Positions 28,582 to 39,045 are shown, numbered from the stretch's first letter. The stretch: DNA of 64,000 bases from CAVYEM01 sp963767635 (GCA_963767635.1 CAVYEM010000001.1:1240001-1304000), one strand, 5' to 3'. Numbers and translations: made by a program. The notes: a model not told the origin generated them from the letters alone.

Positions 28582-30293
28582 CTAATACGTCCTCACCTGC
28601 GGCTCGCCATTTAGTAATCGTGACCTTGCGCGAGTAGTCGAGCCGTGGGTGCTCGCCCTCGCGCCGCCACGCAAGCGTGTGAACCATCCAGTTTTCGTCG
28701 TCTCGCTCCGGGTAGTCGGTGCGAGCTTGCGCTCCTCGGGATTCTTGGCGCGCCAGCGCGCCGTTCGCCACGCACATGGCGGCATCGATGAGGTAGTCGG
28801 TCTCCATCGTGCCGACCAAATCGGTGTTGAACGTCTTCGATTTGTCCATGACGTAGACGTCCTCGTCGAACCGTTTGCGGATTTCGAGCAGCCGATCGAC
28901 CGCGACCCGCAGCTGCTCCTCATTGCGAAAGATAAAGCAGTTTTCGCTCATGACGTTCTGCATTTGCGCGCGCAGCTGCGGCGCGCGCGTGCCGCCCGGT
29001 TTTGCCAGCCACTGGTTCAGGCGATCGTTTTCACGCTGCAGCGTGCGCTCCGAGGGGCGAACCGTTCCGACGGAGCCGATATACTCGCATGCGTGCTTGG
29101 CTGCGCGCGCTCCGTAGACGATCGTTTCGAGCAGCGAGTTTCCGCCCAGGCGATTTGCTCCGTGCACGCTCGCCGCGGCGACCTCGCCCGCGGCGTAGAT
29201 GCCCGGAACGCGCGTTGCGCCCCAAATGTCGGTTTCGATACCGCCCATCGTGTAATGCATGCCCGGAAGAATAGGAATCGGTTCTTCGATGGCGTCTTTT
29301 CCCGTCGCGTCGAGTGCGAGTTCGCGAATCTGCGGCAGGCGCTCGAGGATCTTTTCGCGGCCTAAATGCCGCAGATCCAGGAACACGCAGCCCTGGGTGC
29401 CTCGGCCCTCCAGAATCTCGGTCCATTCCGCGCGCGAAACCACGTCGCGCGAAGCGAGCTCGCCTTTGTTCGGCGCGTACTTAAACATGAAGCGCTCGCC
29501 GGCGGCATTGAGCAGATACGCCCCTTCACCGCGCGCGGCTTCGGAGAGCAGCACGCCGTTTTCTTTGAGCGACGTCGGGTGAAACTGCACGAACTCCATG
29601 TCCATGATCGGGATGCCCGCGCGAAAGGCGATGCCCAATCCGTCCGCCGTCGACGCATAGCCGTTCGTCGTCTTGGCGTACATGCGGCCCGTGCCGCCCG
29701 TGGCGAAGATCGTGGCTTTTGCGTTGATGAGCTCGAGGCTCGCCGTTGCGCATGTTGTACGCGACCACGCCGGTTCCGACTCCGTCCTCGATGCACAACG
29801 CCGTGCAAAAATACTCTTCGTACACTTTGACGTTGAAGCGTTCGAGCTGCTCCCACAACGTGTGCAGAATGACGAGACCCGTCACGTCGGCAGAGTAACA
29901 CGTGCGCGGCGCTCCCGCGCCTCCGAATGGACGCTGCGCGATGCGGCCGTCGGGCAAGCGCGAGAAGATGCATCCGCGATGTTCCAGCCAGATGATCTGG
30001 CGCGGCGCGTCCTCGCACATGGCTTCAATGGCGTTTTGATCGCCCAGATAGTCCGATCCCTTGGCCGTATCGAACGCGTGATTCTCCGGCGTGTCCTCTT
30101 CGCGATTGCCTAAAGCCGCATTGATGCCGCCTTGCGCGGCGCCCGAATGACTGCGCACGGGATGCATTTTGCTTACGATGGCGACGTCGGCCCCGCGCTC
30201 GGCCGCTTCCACGGCGGCGCGCATACCGGCCAAACCTCCACCGATGACGACGACGTCGTGCTGGATCACGCCGACCTTTCCGGAGTTACTCAA
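28582..30293 (-). CDS. sdhA: succinate dehydrogenase flavoprotein subunit, two frameshifts
   Basis: About 569 residues. The N-terminus QHDVVVIGGGLAGMRAAVEA binds FAD; HSGAAQGGINAAL includes the His that carries covalent FAD in SdhA; GIPIMDMEFVQFHPTSL, HYTMGGIETD and GANRLGGNSLLE are family blocks. The first break, near 29738, is one extra C: deleting it gives NGELELINAKATIFATGGTGR. The second, at 28605, is one extra base: removing it gives VTITKWEPQVRTY and a stop at 28582, the normal SdhA ending. Without that correction it reads into sdhB as a false fusion. Role: oxidises succinate to fumarate in the TCA cycle. Confidence 0.88.
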
Positions 30294-30393
30294 CGCTTTG
30301 CTTCTTTATACTACTCCGGTTTCGGCCCACCCCACGACCTTAGTGGCACGCTTCCCTGGCCGCTTGCAGTGCCCGCGAAGAACGGTTCGCCGT

Positions 30394-31521
30394 TTACGCC
30401 GCACCGCGATCGTAGAAGCGGTAGGCGTTCTTGCCGTTCTGCTTGGCTTGGTAGAGCGCTTGGTCCGCCGCGAAGAACAGCGTCGGCGCATCCGCGCCGT
30501 CGCCGGGAAACATCGCCACGCCGATGGAGGACTGCAGGCCGTTGCGGCGCAATGCCGCGGCGATACGCTCCACGCCGCGCAGCGCGGCGCCGCGATCCGT
30601 CTTGATCATAACCACGACGAATTCGTCGCCGGCATAGCGCGCGACGATATCGCCTTTGCGCGCCGTTCTTTTGAGCACGTCGGCAAACCGCTTGAGCGCG
30701 AGGTCGCCCAGGCCGTGGCCGCCCGAGTCGTTGATCTTCTTGAGATCGTCCAAATCGAAGATCATGAAGGCGAACGGCATGTCGTACCGCTCGCTCGTAT
30801 GCAGCTCCCGGTCGAGCATTTCGCCCAGTGCGCGCCGGTTAGGGATGCCCGTGAGCGCATCGGTTAGCGCAAGCCGTTGCGTTTCTTCGAGCAGCCGGCG
30901 CGTTTCTTCGTATAGACGGGCATTTTCCACGGCGATGGCCGCCTGCGCGGCAAAGTCGAGCAGCACGCGCAGTTGGTTCTCGCTCACGTCTTGCGAAGGC
31001 GGCTCGTCCACGTACAACATTCCGCGCACGACGTCGCGAGCGACGAGCGGCGCGATGCAGTACGCGCCTCGCGTGTCGGTCAGCGGTTTGTCTGCGTCGA
31101 ATTCGTTGCCGAAGGCCACCTGCATCTCACCGTGCGCCACGTCTTGCAGGCAGGTATTCGGCAAATATCCGAACGCATCGACCGCATGCGACACGTTGCC
31201 TTCGCCGTTGCCCTCCAACCTGCGAATGATGTTGCCGTGCTCGTCGACGTCGAACAGGATGACGCGCCGGAATTTGAGCGCTTCGCACACCCCGCGAAGG
31301 ACCATCGAAAGAATGTCGTTGATGTCCAGCGTGGAATTGATAGTAGAGAAGACTTGCTGCAAGACGAAGAGTTCGGCGTTCTGCTGCGCGTAGTCGTCAC
31401 GCTCGGCTTCGAGCATGGCAATACGGGAACGCAGGCGATCGATCTCGGCAAGGAGTTCGGCCATCTGGGCGTTCGGCAGAAGGGCGGACGGGGCGGCCGC
31501 CTTGGACAGGTTCAAGCCCAC
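30394..31521 (-). CDS. GAF-GGDEF diguanylate cyclase
   Basis: 375 residues with a GTG start at 31521 (a downstream ATG at MAELLAEIDRL is possible). A short coiled coil (about residues 20-50) is followed by a GAF domain (about 55-200; FSTINSTLDINDILSMVLRG to AIAVENARLYEE) and a GGDEF domain (about 215-370). The active-site loop reads YAGDEF near residue 297, an accepted variant of GGDEF; the substrate loop DLDDLKKINDSGGHGLGD is complete. It should make cyclic di-GMP in response to a GAF ligand. It lies between sdhA and the divergent dnaE; no inhibitory RxxD site is obvious. Confidence 0.87.
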   Translation of the reverse strand: MGLNLSKAAAPSALLPNAQMAELLAEIDRLRSRIAMLEAERDDYAQQNAELFVLQQVFSTINSTLDINDILSMVLRGVCEALKFRRVILFDVDEHGNIIRRLEGNGEGNVSHAVDAFGYLPNTCLQDVAHGEMQVAFGNEFDADKPLTDTRGAYCIAPLVARDVVRGMLYVDEPPSQDVSENQLRVLLDFAAQAAIAVENARLYEETRRLLEETQRLALTDALTGIPNRRALGEMLDRELHTSERYDMPFAFMIFDLDDLKKINDSGGHGLGDLALKRFADVLKRTARKGDIVARYAGDEFVVVMIKTDRGAALRGVERIAAALRRNGLQSSIGVAMFPGDGADAPTLFFAADQALYQAKQNGKNAYRFYDRGAA

Positions 31522-31585
31522 ACTTACTGTAACGTCTTAATCTGCGGTTTTCTTTAGGTCAAGAGCGCGTCGCTCAATAGGAGTT

Positions 31586-34500
31586 TTGGCAGCCCGTCCG
31601 GTGAGTTCGTTCGTACATCTTCACGTTCACAGCGAGTACTCGCTCTTGGACGGCGCCTGCCGGGTCGAGCGGCTTTGCCGACGGACCGCGGACGGCGGCG
31701 CGCCTGCAGTAGCGCTCACGGACCACGGCGTCATGTACGGCGCGATGGAATTTTACTATACGGCCCGGGACTACCGGCTTACGCCGATCATCGGCTGCGA
31801 GGCGTACATTGCTCCACGGGGACGCTTCGATCGCTCCATCCGCGACGAAGCGCACGTGACGCTGCTCGCCGCCGACGTAATCGGTTACAGAAACTTAACG
31901 GCGCTGATCTCCAAGGGGTTCTTGGAAGGCTACTACTACAAGCCGCGCATCGACTTGGATCTGCTGGCCGAACACCACGAAGGTCTGATCGTGCTTTCGG
32001 GCTGCATGTCCGGTCTCGTGGCTGCGCCGTTGCTCAAGAACGACTATGAAAAATCCAGAAGCGCCGCCAAAACGTTCGTCGATATTTTCGGTGACCGCTT
32101 CTACATCGAAATCATGCGTCACGGAATGCCCGAAGAAGAAGTCGTCAACGCAGGCCTCATACGGGTCGCGCGCGAGCTCAACGTGCCCCTTGTGGCGACG
32201 AACGACTCGCATTATCTCGAGCAAAAGGACGCGCCGGCTCACGATGTGCTGCTGTGCATCGGCACCGGTAAAACAGTTTCGGATACCAGCCGAATGAAGT
32301 TTTATTCCGACCAGTTCTACGTCAAGAGCGATGCCGAGATGCGTGAATTGTGGTCCGATTTGCCCGAAGCGTGCGATAGCACGGTAGAAATTGCCAAGCG
32401 CATCGACATTCGCATTCCGGAGAAGGTCTACCATTTGCCGGCGTTTCCCGTCCCGCAAGATGAAACGAGCGTTGAGAAGAGCGCCGAAGCGTACTTGCGC
32501 GAACTATGCGAGCAGGGCTTAATCGATCGCTACGGCGAGGAACGCGTGCGCACGGACGCGGTGCTGCGCGAGCGTTTTGAGTATGAGTTGTCCGTCATCC
32601 TCAAAATGGGGTTCGCCTCGTATTTCCTCATCGTCTGGGACTTTATCAAGTACGCAAAGGACCACGACATTCCGGTGGGGCCGGGCCGCGGGTCCGCGGT
32701 TGGTTCGGTGGTGGCGTACTGTCTGAAGATCACGGACCTGGAGCCTTTGAAATACGATCTGCTCTTCGAGCGGTTTCTCAATCCCGATCGCATCTCGATG
32801 CCGGACATCGACACCGATTTCTGCGTGGAACGGCGGGATGAAGTGATCAAATACGTCACGGAAAAATACGGCGCGGATCGCGTTGCGCAAATCGTCACGT
32901 TCGGGACGATGGCGGCGCGTGCGGCCGTACGGGACGCCGGCCGGGCGCTGGCCGTCCCGCTGCCGGACGTGGATCGCCTTGCGAAGATGATCCCTTCCGG
33001 GCCGGGCGGCATGTCGATTGCGCAAGCCCTAGAGCAGATCGGCGAACTGCGCAGCTTGTATGCGGGTTCGCCGGAGATCAGGCGGCTGCTGGACACAGCC
33101 AAAGCGATCGAAGGTCTGGCGCGCAACGCAGGCACGCACGCGGCAGGCGTCGTGATCTCGCCGGGACCGCTGGTCGAATACGCGCCTCTGGCCAAGAGTG
33201 AGAGCGGCGTCAACACCCAGTACGACATGGTGTGGGCTGAGAAGATCGGGCTGCTCAAGATGGATTTCTTGGGGCTGCGTAACCTGACGGTGATGAAAAA
33301 CGCCGTCGACGAGATTCGGCGCACTACGGATCGGGATTTCGACATCGCGGCCATCCCGGACGACGACCGGCGAACCTTCGAGATGCTCTCGCGCGGTGAA
33401 ACCGTCGGCGTCTTTCAGTTCGAGTCCGAAGGCTACGTCCGCATCTGCAGCGAGCTGCGGCCATCGAACTTCAACGATATCATCGCCCTTAACGCGCTGT
33501 ACCGTCCAGGCCCCATGGAGTGGATTCCGCAGTACATCAGCAACAAGCATGGACGTACCACGCCCACGTATCTGCATCCGAAGCTCGAGCCCATACTGCG
33601 CGACACCTACGGCATCGCGGCGTATCAGGAACAGGTAATGCGAATGGCGCGCGAGCTCGCAGGGTTCAGCATGGGCCAAGCCGACGAGTTGCGCAAGGTC
33701 ATGGGCAAAAAACAAAAGGACAAAATTCCGGAGTATCGCGAGAAATTTATCGCAGGGTGCAAAGAGCATTCGCAGATCGACGAGAAACTGGGCGCCCAGC
33801 TCTTCGCCTTCATCGAACCCTTCGCCGGATACGGCTTCACGAAGTCGCACGCGACGGCGTACGCGTGGGTGACGTATCAGACGGCGTACTTGAAGGCCAA
33901 TCACCCGCTGCCGTACTTCTGCGCGTTGATGACGTCGGTGAAAGACCGGACCGACAAATTGGTGGAGTACATCGATGAAGCCAAGAAGCTCGGCATTTCT
34001 GTGCTTCCGCCGGACATCAACGCTTCGCTGATCGATTTTGCCGTCGTAGGGGACCGCATCCGCTTCGGTCTTTCCGCCGTGAAAGGCGTGGGCGAGGGAG
34101 CGGTGCGTCAGATTTTGGGGTCCCGTGAATCGGGCGGCGCCTTCAAAGACGTGTTCGATCTCACCAGGCGCGCGGACCCCAAACAGTCGAACCGCCGCGT
34201 GTTCGAAGCGCTGATCAAGTCCGGCGCGCTGGACTGTTTGGCGGGCAATCGGGCCCAAAAGCTCGCGGTGCTGGATACGGCTCTGGACATCGCGGCGTCC
34301 GACTATCGCGATGCGCAGCTCGGCCAAGCCTCGCTCTTCGGTGATGCCGCATCTATGGAACCGCATCTCATTCCGACTCTGCCGGCGCTGGCGCCGCCGA
34401 CCACCATGCAAACGCTGCAGTGGGAAAAAGAGACGTTGGGAATATTCGTTTCCGGCCATCCGCTGGCGAATGTCGCCGACGCGCTGGCTCGCACCGGAGC

Positions 34501-35038
34501 GACGCCCATCCGGGATGTGCGTGCACTTCAAGACGATGCGTACGTTGTAGTCGCCGGAATGGTCGGCGCGGTGCGGCGCACGCTCACCAAATCCGGTCAG
34601 CAAATTCTGATCGCGCAAATCGAAGACACGACCGCCACATGCGACGTCGTCGTCTTCTCGAAGTTGTATCCGCAGGTGCAGGCGCTGTTCGAACAGGATG
34701 CGATCGTCGTCGTCAAAGGGCGGGTGCGGATGCGGGAGCGTCCCGGTTCGACCGGCGAGGAAATCGAGACGTCGGTGAGCGCGAACGAGGTCGCGCCGTT
34801 CGTGCGACCGGCGTATGTCTCGGCGCCGGCGGCGTGGCACGTAACCGTCAGCCGGCGCGAGCAAATCGATCGGCTGGCTGCCGTTTTGGACGAATGGCCG
34901 GGAACGGTTCCGGTAATGGCGCGCATCGGGAACCGCACGCAGCGGCTAGCGCGGGGTATTGCCGCCGAACATCGGCTCAAAGGCGAACTCGAACGAATCT
35001 TCGGACCCGAAAACGTGCAGGAAGGACTGCCCGGATGA
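31586..35038 (+). CDS. dnaE: DNA polymerase III alpha subunit
   Basis: 1,150 residues, the normal DnaE1 size. The TTG start at 31586 has AGGAG only 2 bp upstream; a GTG at 31601 also precedes conserved sequence, so the start is uncertain. The PHP domain opens with SFVHLHVHSEYSLLDG. The polymerase core includes GPGRGSAVGSVVAYCL and the catalytic aspartates of MPDIDTDF near residue 406. KSHATAYAWVTYQTAYLKAN is the finger region, followed by helix-hairpin-helix and an OB fold (about residues 985-1065). Replicative chain synthesis in the replisome. The HAD gene follows within 4 bp. Confidence 0.95.
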   Translation: MAARPVSSFVHLHVHSEYSLLDGACRVERLCRRTADGGAPAVALTDHGVMYGAMEFYYTARDYRLTPIIGCEAYIAPRGRFDRSIRDEAHVTLLAADVIGYRNLTALISKGFLEGYYYKPRIDLDLLAEHHEGLIVLSGCMSGLVAAPLLKNDYEKSRSAAKTFVDIFGDRFYIEIMRHGMPEEEVVNAGLIRVARELNVPLVATNDSHYLEQKDAPAHDVLLCIGTGKTVSDTSRMKFYSDQFYVKSDAEMRELWSDLPEACDSTVEIAKRIDIRIPEKVYHLPAFPVPQDETSVEKSAEAYLRELCEQGLIDRYGEERVRTDAVLRERFEYELSVILKMGFASYFLIVWDFIKYAKDHDIPVGPGRGSAVGSVVAYCLKITDLEPLKYDLLFERFLNPDRISMPDIDTDFCVERRDEVIKYVTEKYGADRVAQIVTFGTMAARAAVRDAGRALAVPLPDVDRLAKMIPSGPGGMSIAQALEQIGELRSLYAGSPEIRRLLDTAKAIEGLARNAGTHAAGVVISPGPLVEYAPLAKSESGVNTQYDMVWAEKIGLLKMDFLGLRNLTVMKNAVDEIRRTTDRDFDIAAIPDDDRRTFEMLSRGETVGVFQFESEGYVRICSELRPSNFNDIIALNALYRPGPMEWIPQYISNKHGRTTPTYLHPKLEPILRDTYGIAAYQEQVMRMARELAGFSMGQADELRKVMGKKQKDKIPEYREKFIAGCKEHSQIDEKLGAQLFAFIEPFAGYGFTKSHATAYAWVTYQTAYLKANHPLPYFCALMTSVKDRTDKLVEYIDEAKKLGISVLPPDINASLIDFAVVGDRIRFGLSAVKGVGEGAVRQILGSRESGGAFKDVFDLTRRADPKQSNRRVFEALIKSGALDCLAGNRAQKLAVLDTALDIAASDYRDAQLGQASLFGDAASMEPHLIPTLPALAPPTTMQTLQWEKETLGIFVSGHPLANVADALARTGATPIRDVRALQDDAYVVVAGMVGAVRRTLTKSGQQILIAQIEDTTATCDVVVFSKLYPQVQALFEQDAIVVVKGRVRMRERPGSTGEEIETSVSANEVAPFVRPAYVSAPAAWHVTVSRREQIDRLAAVLDEWPGTVPVMARIGNRTQRLARGIAAEHRLKGELERIFGPENVQEGLPG

Positions 35039-35042
35039 GCAC

Positions 35043-35870
35043 GTGGCGGTAAGCGAAAAAGCGACTGCGGCGGACGTGCAGCTCGTTGCGTTCGATCTTG
35101 ACGGTACGCTGCTCGGCGAAGAATTGCTGCTGCGTCCGCGCGTGCGGGACGCGATACGTCGGATGCAGGCTCGCGACGTGCAGGGATGCATCGTCACGGG
35201 CCGCATGTACCGCTCTGCGCTGCCGTTCGTGCGGCAGCTGCGGTTTTCTGCGCCGGTAGTGTGCTATCAAGGCGCTGCAGTGATCGATCCGCAAACGGAC
35301 GACGTGCTGCTGGACGTTCCGCTAAGCAACGAGTTGGCGCTGCGCGTGGAAGCGTACGCGCGCAGCAACGGGCTGCACGTGCAGCTGTATGCCGACGATC
35401 GCTATTACTGCGAACGGCGAGATCGCTATGCCGAAATGTATGCCCATATTTCCGGCGTCGAACCCATTGTGGTTCAATCATTGCCCAGACAATTCGAAAC
35501 GGGGGATGCGACGAAAGCGTGCATCATTGCCGAACCGGACGTGATTGCGCGGCACGTACCGCGCGTGCGCGCGTTGTGCGGTGCAGGGGCATACGTTACT
35601 CGAAGCATCCCTTATTTTCTCGAAGTAATGAACGCCCGGGTGAACAAAGGGCGTGCTCTTGAACTGGTCGCAGAACACCTGCGCATTGGTTGCGAACGGA
35701 TCATGGCCATCGGCGATTCCTGGAACGACGCGCCGCTGCTGGAGGCAGCCGGCTTTAGCGTGGCGATGGGCTCGGCGCCTGCGGAGATCCTTGCGATCGC
35801 AGACGCACGGGTCGCGGACGTCGAGCACGATGGCGTCGCGGAAGCGATCGAACGGTTCGTGCTGGCATGA
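35043..35870 (+). CDS. HAD-family (Cof-type) phosphatase
   Basis: 275 residues from GTG 35043. Motif I FDLDGTLLGE near residue 16 gives the nucleophile Asp, motif II IVTGRMY, Lys in KGRALE, and motif III GDSWNDAPLLEAAGFSVAMG. The cap between residues 80 and 190 fits the Cof/IIB subclass, typically acting on sugar phosphates or cofactors. Substrate not predictable. It follows dnaE closely and overlaps ftsQ by 4 bp (ATGA), so the three probably share a transcript. Confidence 0.87.
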   Translation: MAVSEKATAADVQLVAFDLDGTLLGEELLLRPRVRDAIRRMQARDVQGCIVTGRMYRSALPFVRQLRFSAPVVCYQGAAVIDPQTDDVLLDVPLSNELALRVEAYARSNGLHVQLYADDRYYCERRDRYAEMYAHISGVEPIVVQSLPRQFETGDATKACIIAEPDVIARHVPRVRALCGAGAYVTRSIPYFLEVMNARVNKGRALELVAEHLRIGCERIMAIGDSWNDAPLLEAAGFSVAMGSAPAEILAIADARVADVEHDGVAEAIERFVLA

Positions 35871-36611
35871 GCCGGGGACCTCGGCGAAAGCTCGTGCCCG
35901 CAGCGTCCCGGCTACGGCCGTTCTGGCTGGCCTTTGTCATCGTGGTTGCAGCGCTCGTTGCGTGCGCGTATTACGGCGCAAGCTGGAGCGGGTTCTTTCC
36001 GACGCGCGTCATCGTCTCGGGCAATCATCGCGTGCCGGCTGCGGCAATCGCCGCGCGCGCGCAGATACTGCCCAACGTGAATCTTTGGCTGCAGAATATG
36101 CACGCGGCGGCGCGACGCATTCACGCGATTCCGTACGTCAAAGACGTGCGCATCCATCGGTCGTTTCCGGCGGCCGTGCATATCGCAGTGACGGAGCGGA
36201 CGCCGTATGCGGTCCTGCATTACGGCCGCGGCGCCATGCTGGTCGATCGCGATCTGCGCGTGCTTGCCGGCGGCGGCCAACTCGAGCTTGCCCCAGCTCG
36301 TTTTGAGTGCGCGCGCGTTGCCTGCACCGGGCGCGTTTGTTACGGATCCGGCGGCGGTGCGGCTGCGCGACGATTTTGAGGCGCTCGCCCAGGCGCACGT
36401 GACGATCGCGTCGCTGCGCTACGATAAGTTCGGCGACCTGGTTGCAGTGATGCGCGGCGGCGCGCAGCTGCTGTTGGGCGATGATGCGAATCTCTCGCGT
36501 AAAGCGGCCCTTGTGGGCCCGATCTTATCGCAGGTTGCCACCAACGGAAGGGCGATTGCGGCGGTCGACTTGCGCGCACCCGACACGCCGGTCGTTCGCT
36601 ATAAACGGTGA
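35867..36611 (+). CDS. ftsQ: cell division protein FtsQ/DivIB, one frameshift
   Basis: About 247 residues. A basic cytoplasmic tail, one membrane helix (FWLAFVIVVAALVACAYYGA, residues about 19-38), then a POTRA domain (FPTRVIVSGNHRVPAAAIAA) and the FtsQ domain (SFPAAVHIAVTERTPYAVLH). Near 36286 the frame shifts by one extra base: the corrected reading is GGGQLELPQLVLSARALPAP, continuing to the DLRAPDTPVV end. It links early and late divisome proteins in the periplasm. ftsA and ftsZ lie 2.6 kb downstream on the same strand, separated by two genes on the opposite strand. Confidence 0.8.
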
Positions 36612-36645
36612 ACGATATGCGAGACGGCGGGGGCGACGCGGGCGG

Positions 36646-36933
36646 TTAGTGCGTCACCGCGTAAACCGCGACCATCCCTTTAATCAAGGACATCTTGATC
36701 TCGTCGTTGGGATGAACTTTGCTGAAGTCGACGTTCGAGCGGTTCGTCGTAACGGTGGTTTCTACGCCGTTGTCCATTTTTACCGTAATGTGTTTGCCGT
36801 CGACGACCTTCTCGACCTTGGCGCTATACGTGCCGTCGGGTATCAGCGAAGCGTCGACGGTATTGGCCGCGAGCGCGGCCGCCGGCGCGGCGAACGCGCC
36901 GAGCAGTGCAAGCAAGAAAACAATTTTTCGCAC
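36646..36933 (-). CDS. small exported protein of unknown function
   Basis: 95 residues from GTG 36933, chosen for the GGAG 5-6 bp upstream; a longer open frame to 37014 has no signal. A signal peptide (VRKIVFLLALLGAFAAPAAA) is followed by a compact mature part, about 70 residues, beta-rich (DGTYSAKVEKVVDGKHITVK, NGVETTVTTNRSNVDFSKVH). It looks like a small OB- or barrel-type periplasmic domain. No family recognised. It is convergent with ftsQ. Confidence 0.6.
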   Translation of the reverse strand: MRKIVFLLALLGAFAAPAAALAANTVDASLIPDGTYSAKVEKVVDGKHITVKMDNGVETTVTTNRSNVDFSKVHPNDEIKMSLIKGMVAVYAVTH

Positions 36934-37083
36934 GATGTCTCCGTTTTGCGATCGAGGGTGAGCAGAAGGGTGGCACTCCACTGTGCCATTTTCTAGCCTA
37001 TGATGATAGCGCAAGCGAGGCGGGGTCTTCCAGAGCTGGGCGGTCCTTTTTTGAGCGGCCGTCCGCAGATTGGGCGTTTCGGC

Positions 37084-39045
37084 CTACTTCGAATTGGCCC
37101 ACGAGGCCCTGGAGTCGGACGCCTGACCGAGCACCTGCGCCGCTTGACCGGCCACGTCCGTAACCGCACCCGAGTTGGCACGTCCCAGCTCCGACGTGTG
37201 GCTGATCGTTTGGCTCAGGGATTCGATGGAGATCTGCTGCTCCTGGCTGGCCTGAGCGACCTGGCCGGTACGCTGCTCGATCTCCGAAACGCTTTCCAAA
37301 ATCTGGTTTGAGGTGATCGCCTGTTCTCGCATGGTGGCGGCAGCCTCGTGCGTCATTGCGCCCATCTGTTCGCTGGCTTTGGCGAGTTCTTCCGACGCAC
37401 GGGCCTGTTCGGTGGTCGCCATGCTGATCTCGCTCACGAGTTGCGCCATGTCCGTGACGCGGTGGCTGATCGTCTCGATCATGTCCGTTACCGATCGCGC
37501 CGACGTGGCGTTGTTCTGTACCAGATTGTTCGCGCGCGCAGTACGTTCCAAGACCGCGGTCGTGCGGCGCTGAATGTCCGCAACGAGCTGACCGATCTGT
37601 TTGGTGGAGCTCGCGGAATTCTCGGCAAGCTTTCGCACTTCGTCGGCAACGACGGCAAAGCCGCGGCCATGCTCGCCGGCGCGCGCCGCTTCGATCGCAG
37701 CGTTGAGCGCGAGCAAATTGGTTTGGTCCGCGATCTCTTCGATCAACCCCAGGATTTCACCGATCTGGCGTGAGGCTAAATCGAGGCTCTGCATCTCGCT
37801 GACCACGTCGGCGACCGTGTCGCTGATGCTGGACATGCCTTTGGAAAGCTGCGCGACTTCGTTGCGCCCTTCGCGCACGCGCTGGTCCGTGTTCGTGGAT
37901 TCTTCGCGCACGCGCGCGGCGTTGCCCGCGACTTGAACGATGGAGGCCGACATCTCCTGCGTGTTCGCTACCGCCTGCTCCACGACTGTTGCCAAGTTCA
38001 AAAGATTCTGATCCATCTCTTGAATCGACGCAGTCATCTGCGCGACGGCGCTTGAGATGTCGGTAACCCTACGCGCCACCTGTTCCGCGTTGTCGGCGAC
38101 GGTGCCCGCGGTCGCCTGCACCGACGTAGAGAAGTTCGACGCGCGCGCGAGCGCGGCAAGTTCTTCCGAAACGCGGCCTTCCACTTGGCGCGCCGTATCG
38201 TTGGTGTGAGAACTGGCATTTTGCACGGTCATAACCGCGTGTTGAATGGTGGAAATGATCTGGCCTAAACGCACCCCGAGCTGATCGACGGCTTGCCCTA
38301 AACGGCCGAGCAAGTCCTGACCGTCCCATCCGACGCGCGCCGTCAAATCCCCGCGGCCCATCGCTTCGAAGACGTCCAGGCAGCGCTCAAGTCCTGCGCG
38401 CATCGCGCGCCTGAACCAGCCCATCGCGATGAACGCGATGATGCTCGCGACCGTGGCGCCGATGACCAGTACCGTAAGGGCGAAATTTCGCGCTTGCATC
38501 AGTGCGCCAAAGCGCGTGTCGGAGCTGTTTTTGAGCGAACTCAGCAGCGCTTCACCGTCGGCGCTTTGCGCTTCGTACGCACTGAACGATGCGCCTTGAA
38601 TTTGCCGCAGCGCCTCACCCTTTTTGCCCTGAGCTAACAGGCCGATCGCCGCAAGCGCCTGAAAATCGTACGCGCTCGCGCTGTCTTTAAATTTAGCCAC
38701 GAGCGGCGCGACGGCTTTATCTTTGCTGGTCAGATCTTCCATCTTGCGCGCATCGTCGGGAAACGCTTGCAGCATCGTTTTGGCTTGATTGAGCGAGGAC
38801 GCCGCTTTCGTGCCGTCGGGATTGGTGGCCGCATCGATGGAGACCGCGCGCAACGTGTCGGCGTCCGAGGCGACCTTGACGTACGCAAGTTCGCCGCGAA
38901 TGATCGTATCGTGCAGAACTTGCGCCTGCGCAGTGATGCCGCCCATCGCCCACATCGCGACCGGAATGATCGCGATGACGACGAGAATTACGAGGGCGAA
39001 AGAGGAGGTGAGCCCGCGCTCCAAGCTCGTGCGCTGTGCTTGCAT
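37084..39045 (-). CDS. methyl-accepting chemotaxis protein
   Basis: 653 residues. TM1 at about 12-35, a periplasmic four-helix-type sensor to about residue 190, TM2 (NFALTVLVIGATVASIIAFI), then HAMP and a long cytoplasmic coiled coil. The hairpin tip, near residues 433-475, has the highly conserved EIADQTNLLALNAAIEAARA and GRGFAVVADEVRKLAE. It binds CheW/CheA there and signals to the flagellar or pilus motor. No che genes are in the window. With a pilus motor operon 8 kb away it could serve pilus-based taxis, but that is a guess. It sits between ftsQ and ftsA on the opposite strand. Confidence 0.92.
   Translation of the reverse strand: MQAQRTSLERGLTSSFALVILVVIAIIPVAMWAMGGITAQAQVLHDTIIRGELAYVKVASDADTLRAVSIDAATNPDGTKAASSLNQAKTMLQAFPDDARKMEDLTSKDKAVAPLVAKFKDSASAYDFQALAAIGLLAQGKKGEALRQIQGASFSAYEAQSADGEALLSSLKNSSDTRFGALMQARNFALTVLVIGATVASIIAFIAMGWFRRAMRAGLERCLDVFEAMGRGDLTARVGWDGQDLLGRLGQAVDQLGVRLGQIISTIQHAVMTVQNASSHTNDTARQVEGRVSEELAALARASNFSTSVQATAGTVADNAEQVARRVTDISSAVAQMTASIQEMDQNLLNLATVVEQAVANTQEMSASIVQVAGNAARVREESTNTDQRVREGRNEVAQLSKGMSSISDTVADVVSEMQSLDLASRQIGEILGLIEEIADQTNLLALNAAIEAARAGEHGRGFAVVADEVRKLAENSASSTKQIGQLVADIQRRTTAVLERTARANNLVQNNATSARSVTDMIETISHRVTDMAQLVSEISMATTEQARASEELAKASEQMGAMTHEAAATMREQAITSNQILESVSEIEQRTGQVAQASQEQQISIESLSQTISHTSELGRANSGAVTDVAGQAAQVLGQASDSRASWANSK

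Noticed and set aside
27608..29683. Apparent SdhA-SdhB fusion protein
   Set aside because: The continuous frame arises from one extra base at 28605. Removing it gives the normal SdhA ending EPQVRTY and a stop at 28582, followed by a ribosome site and ATG for sdhB.
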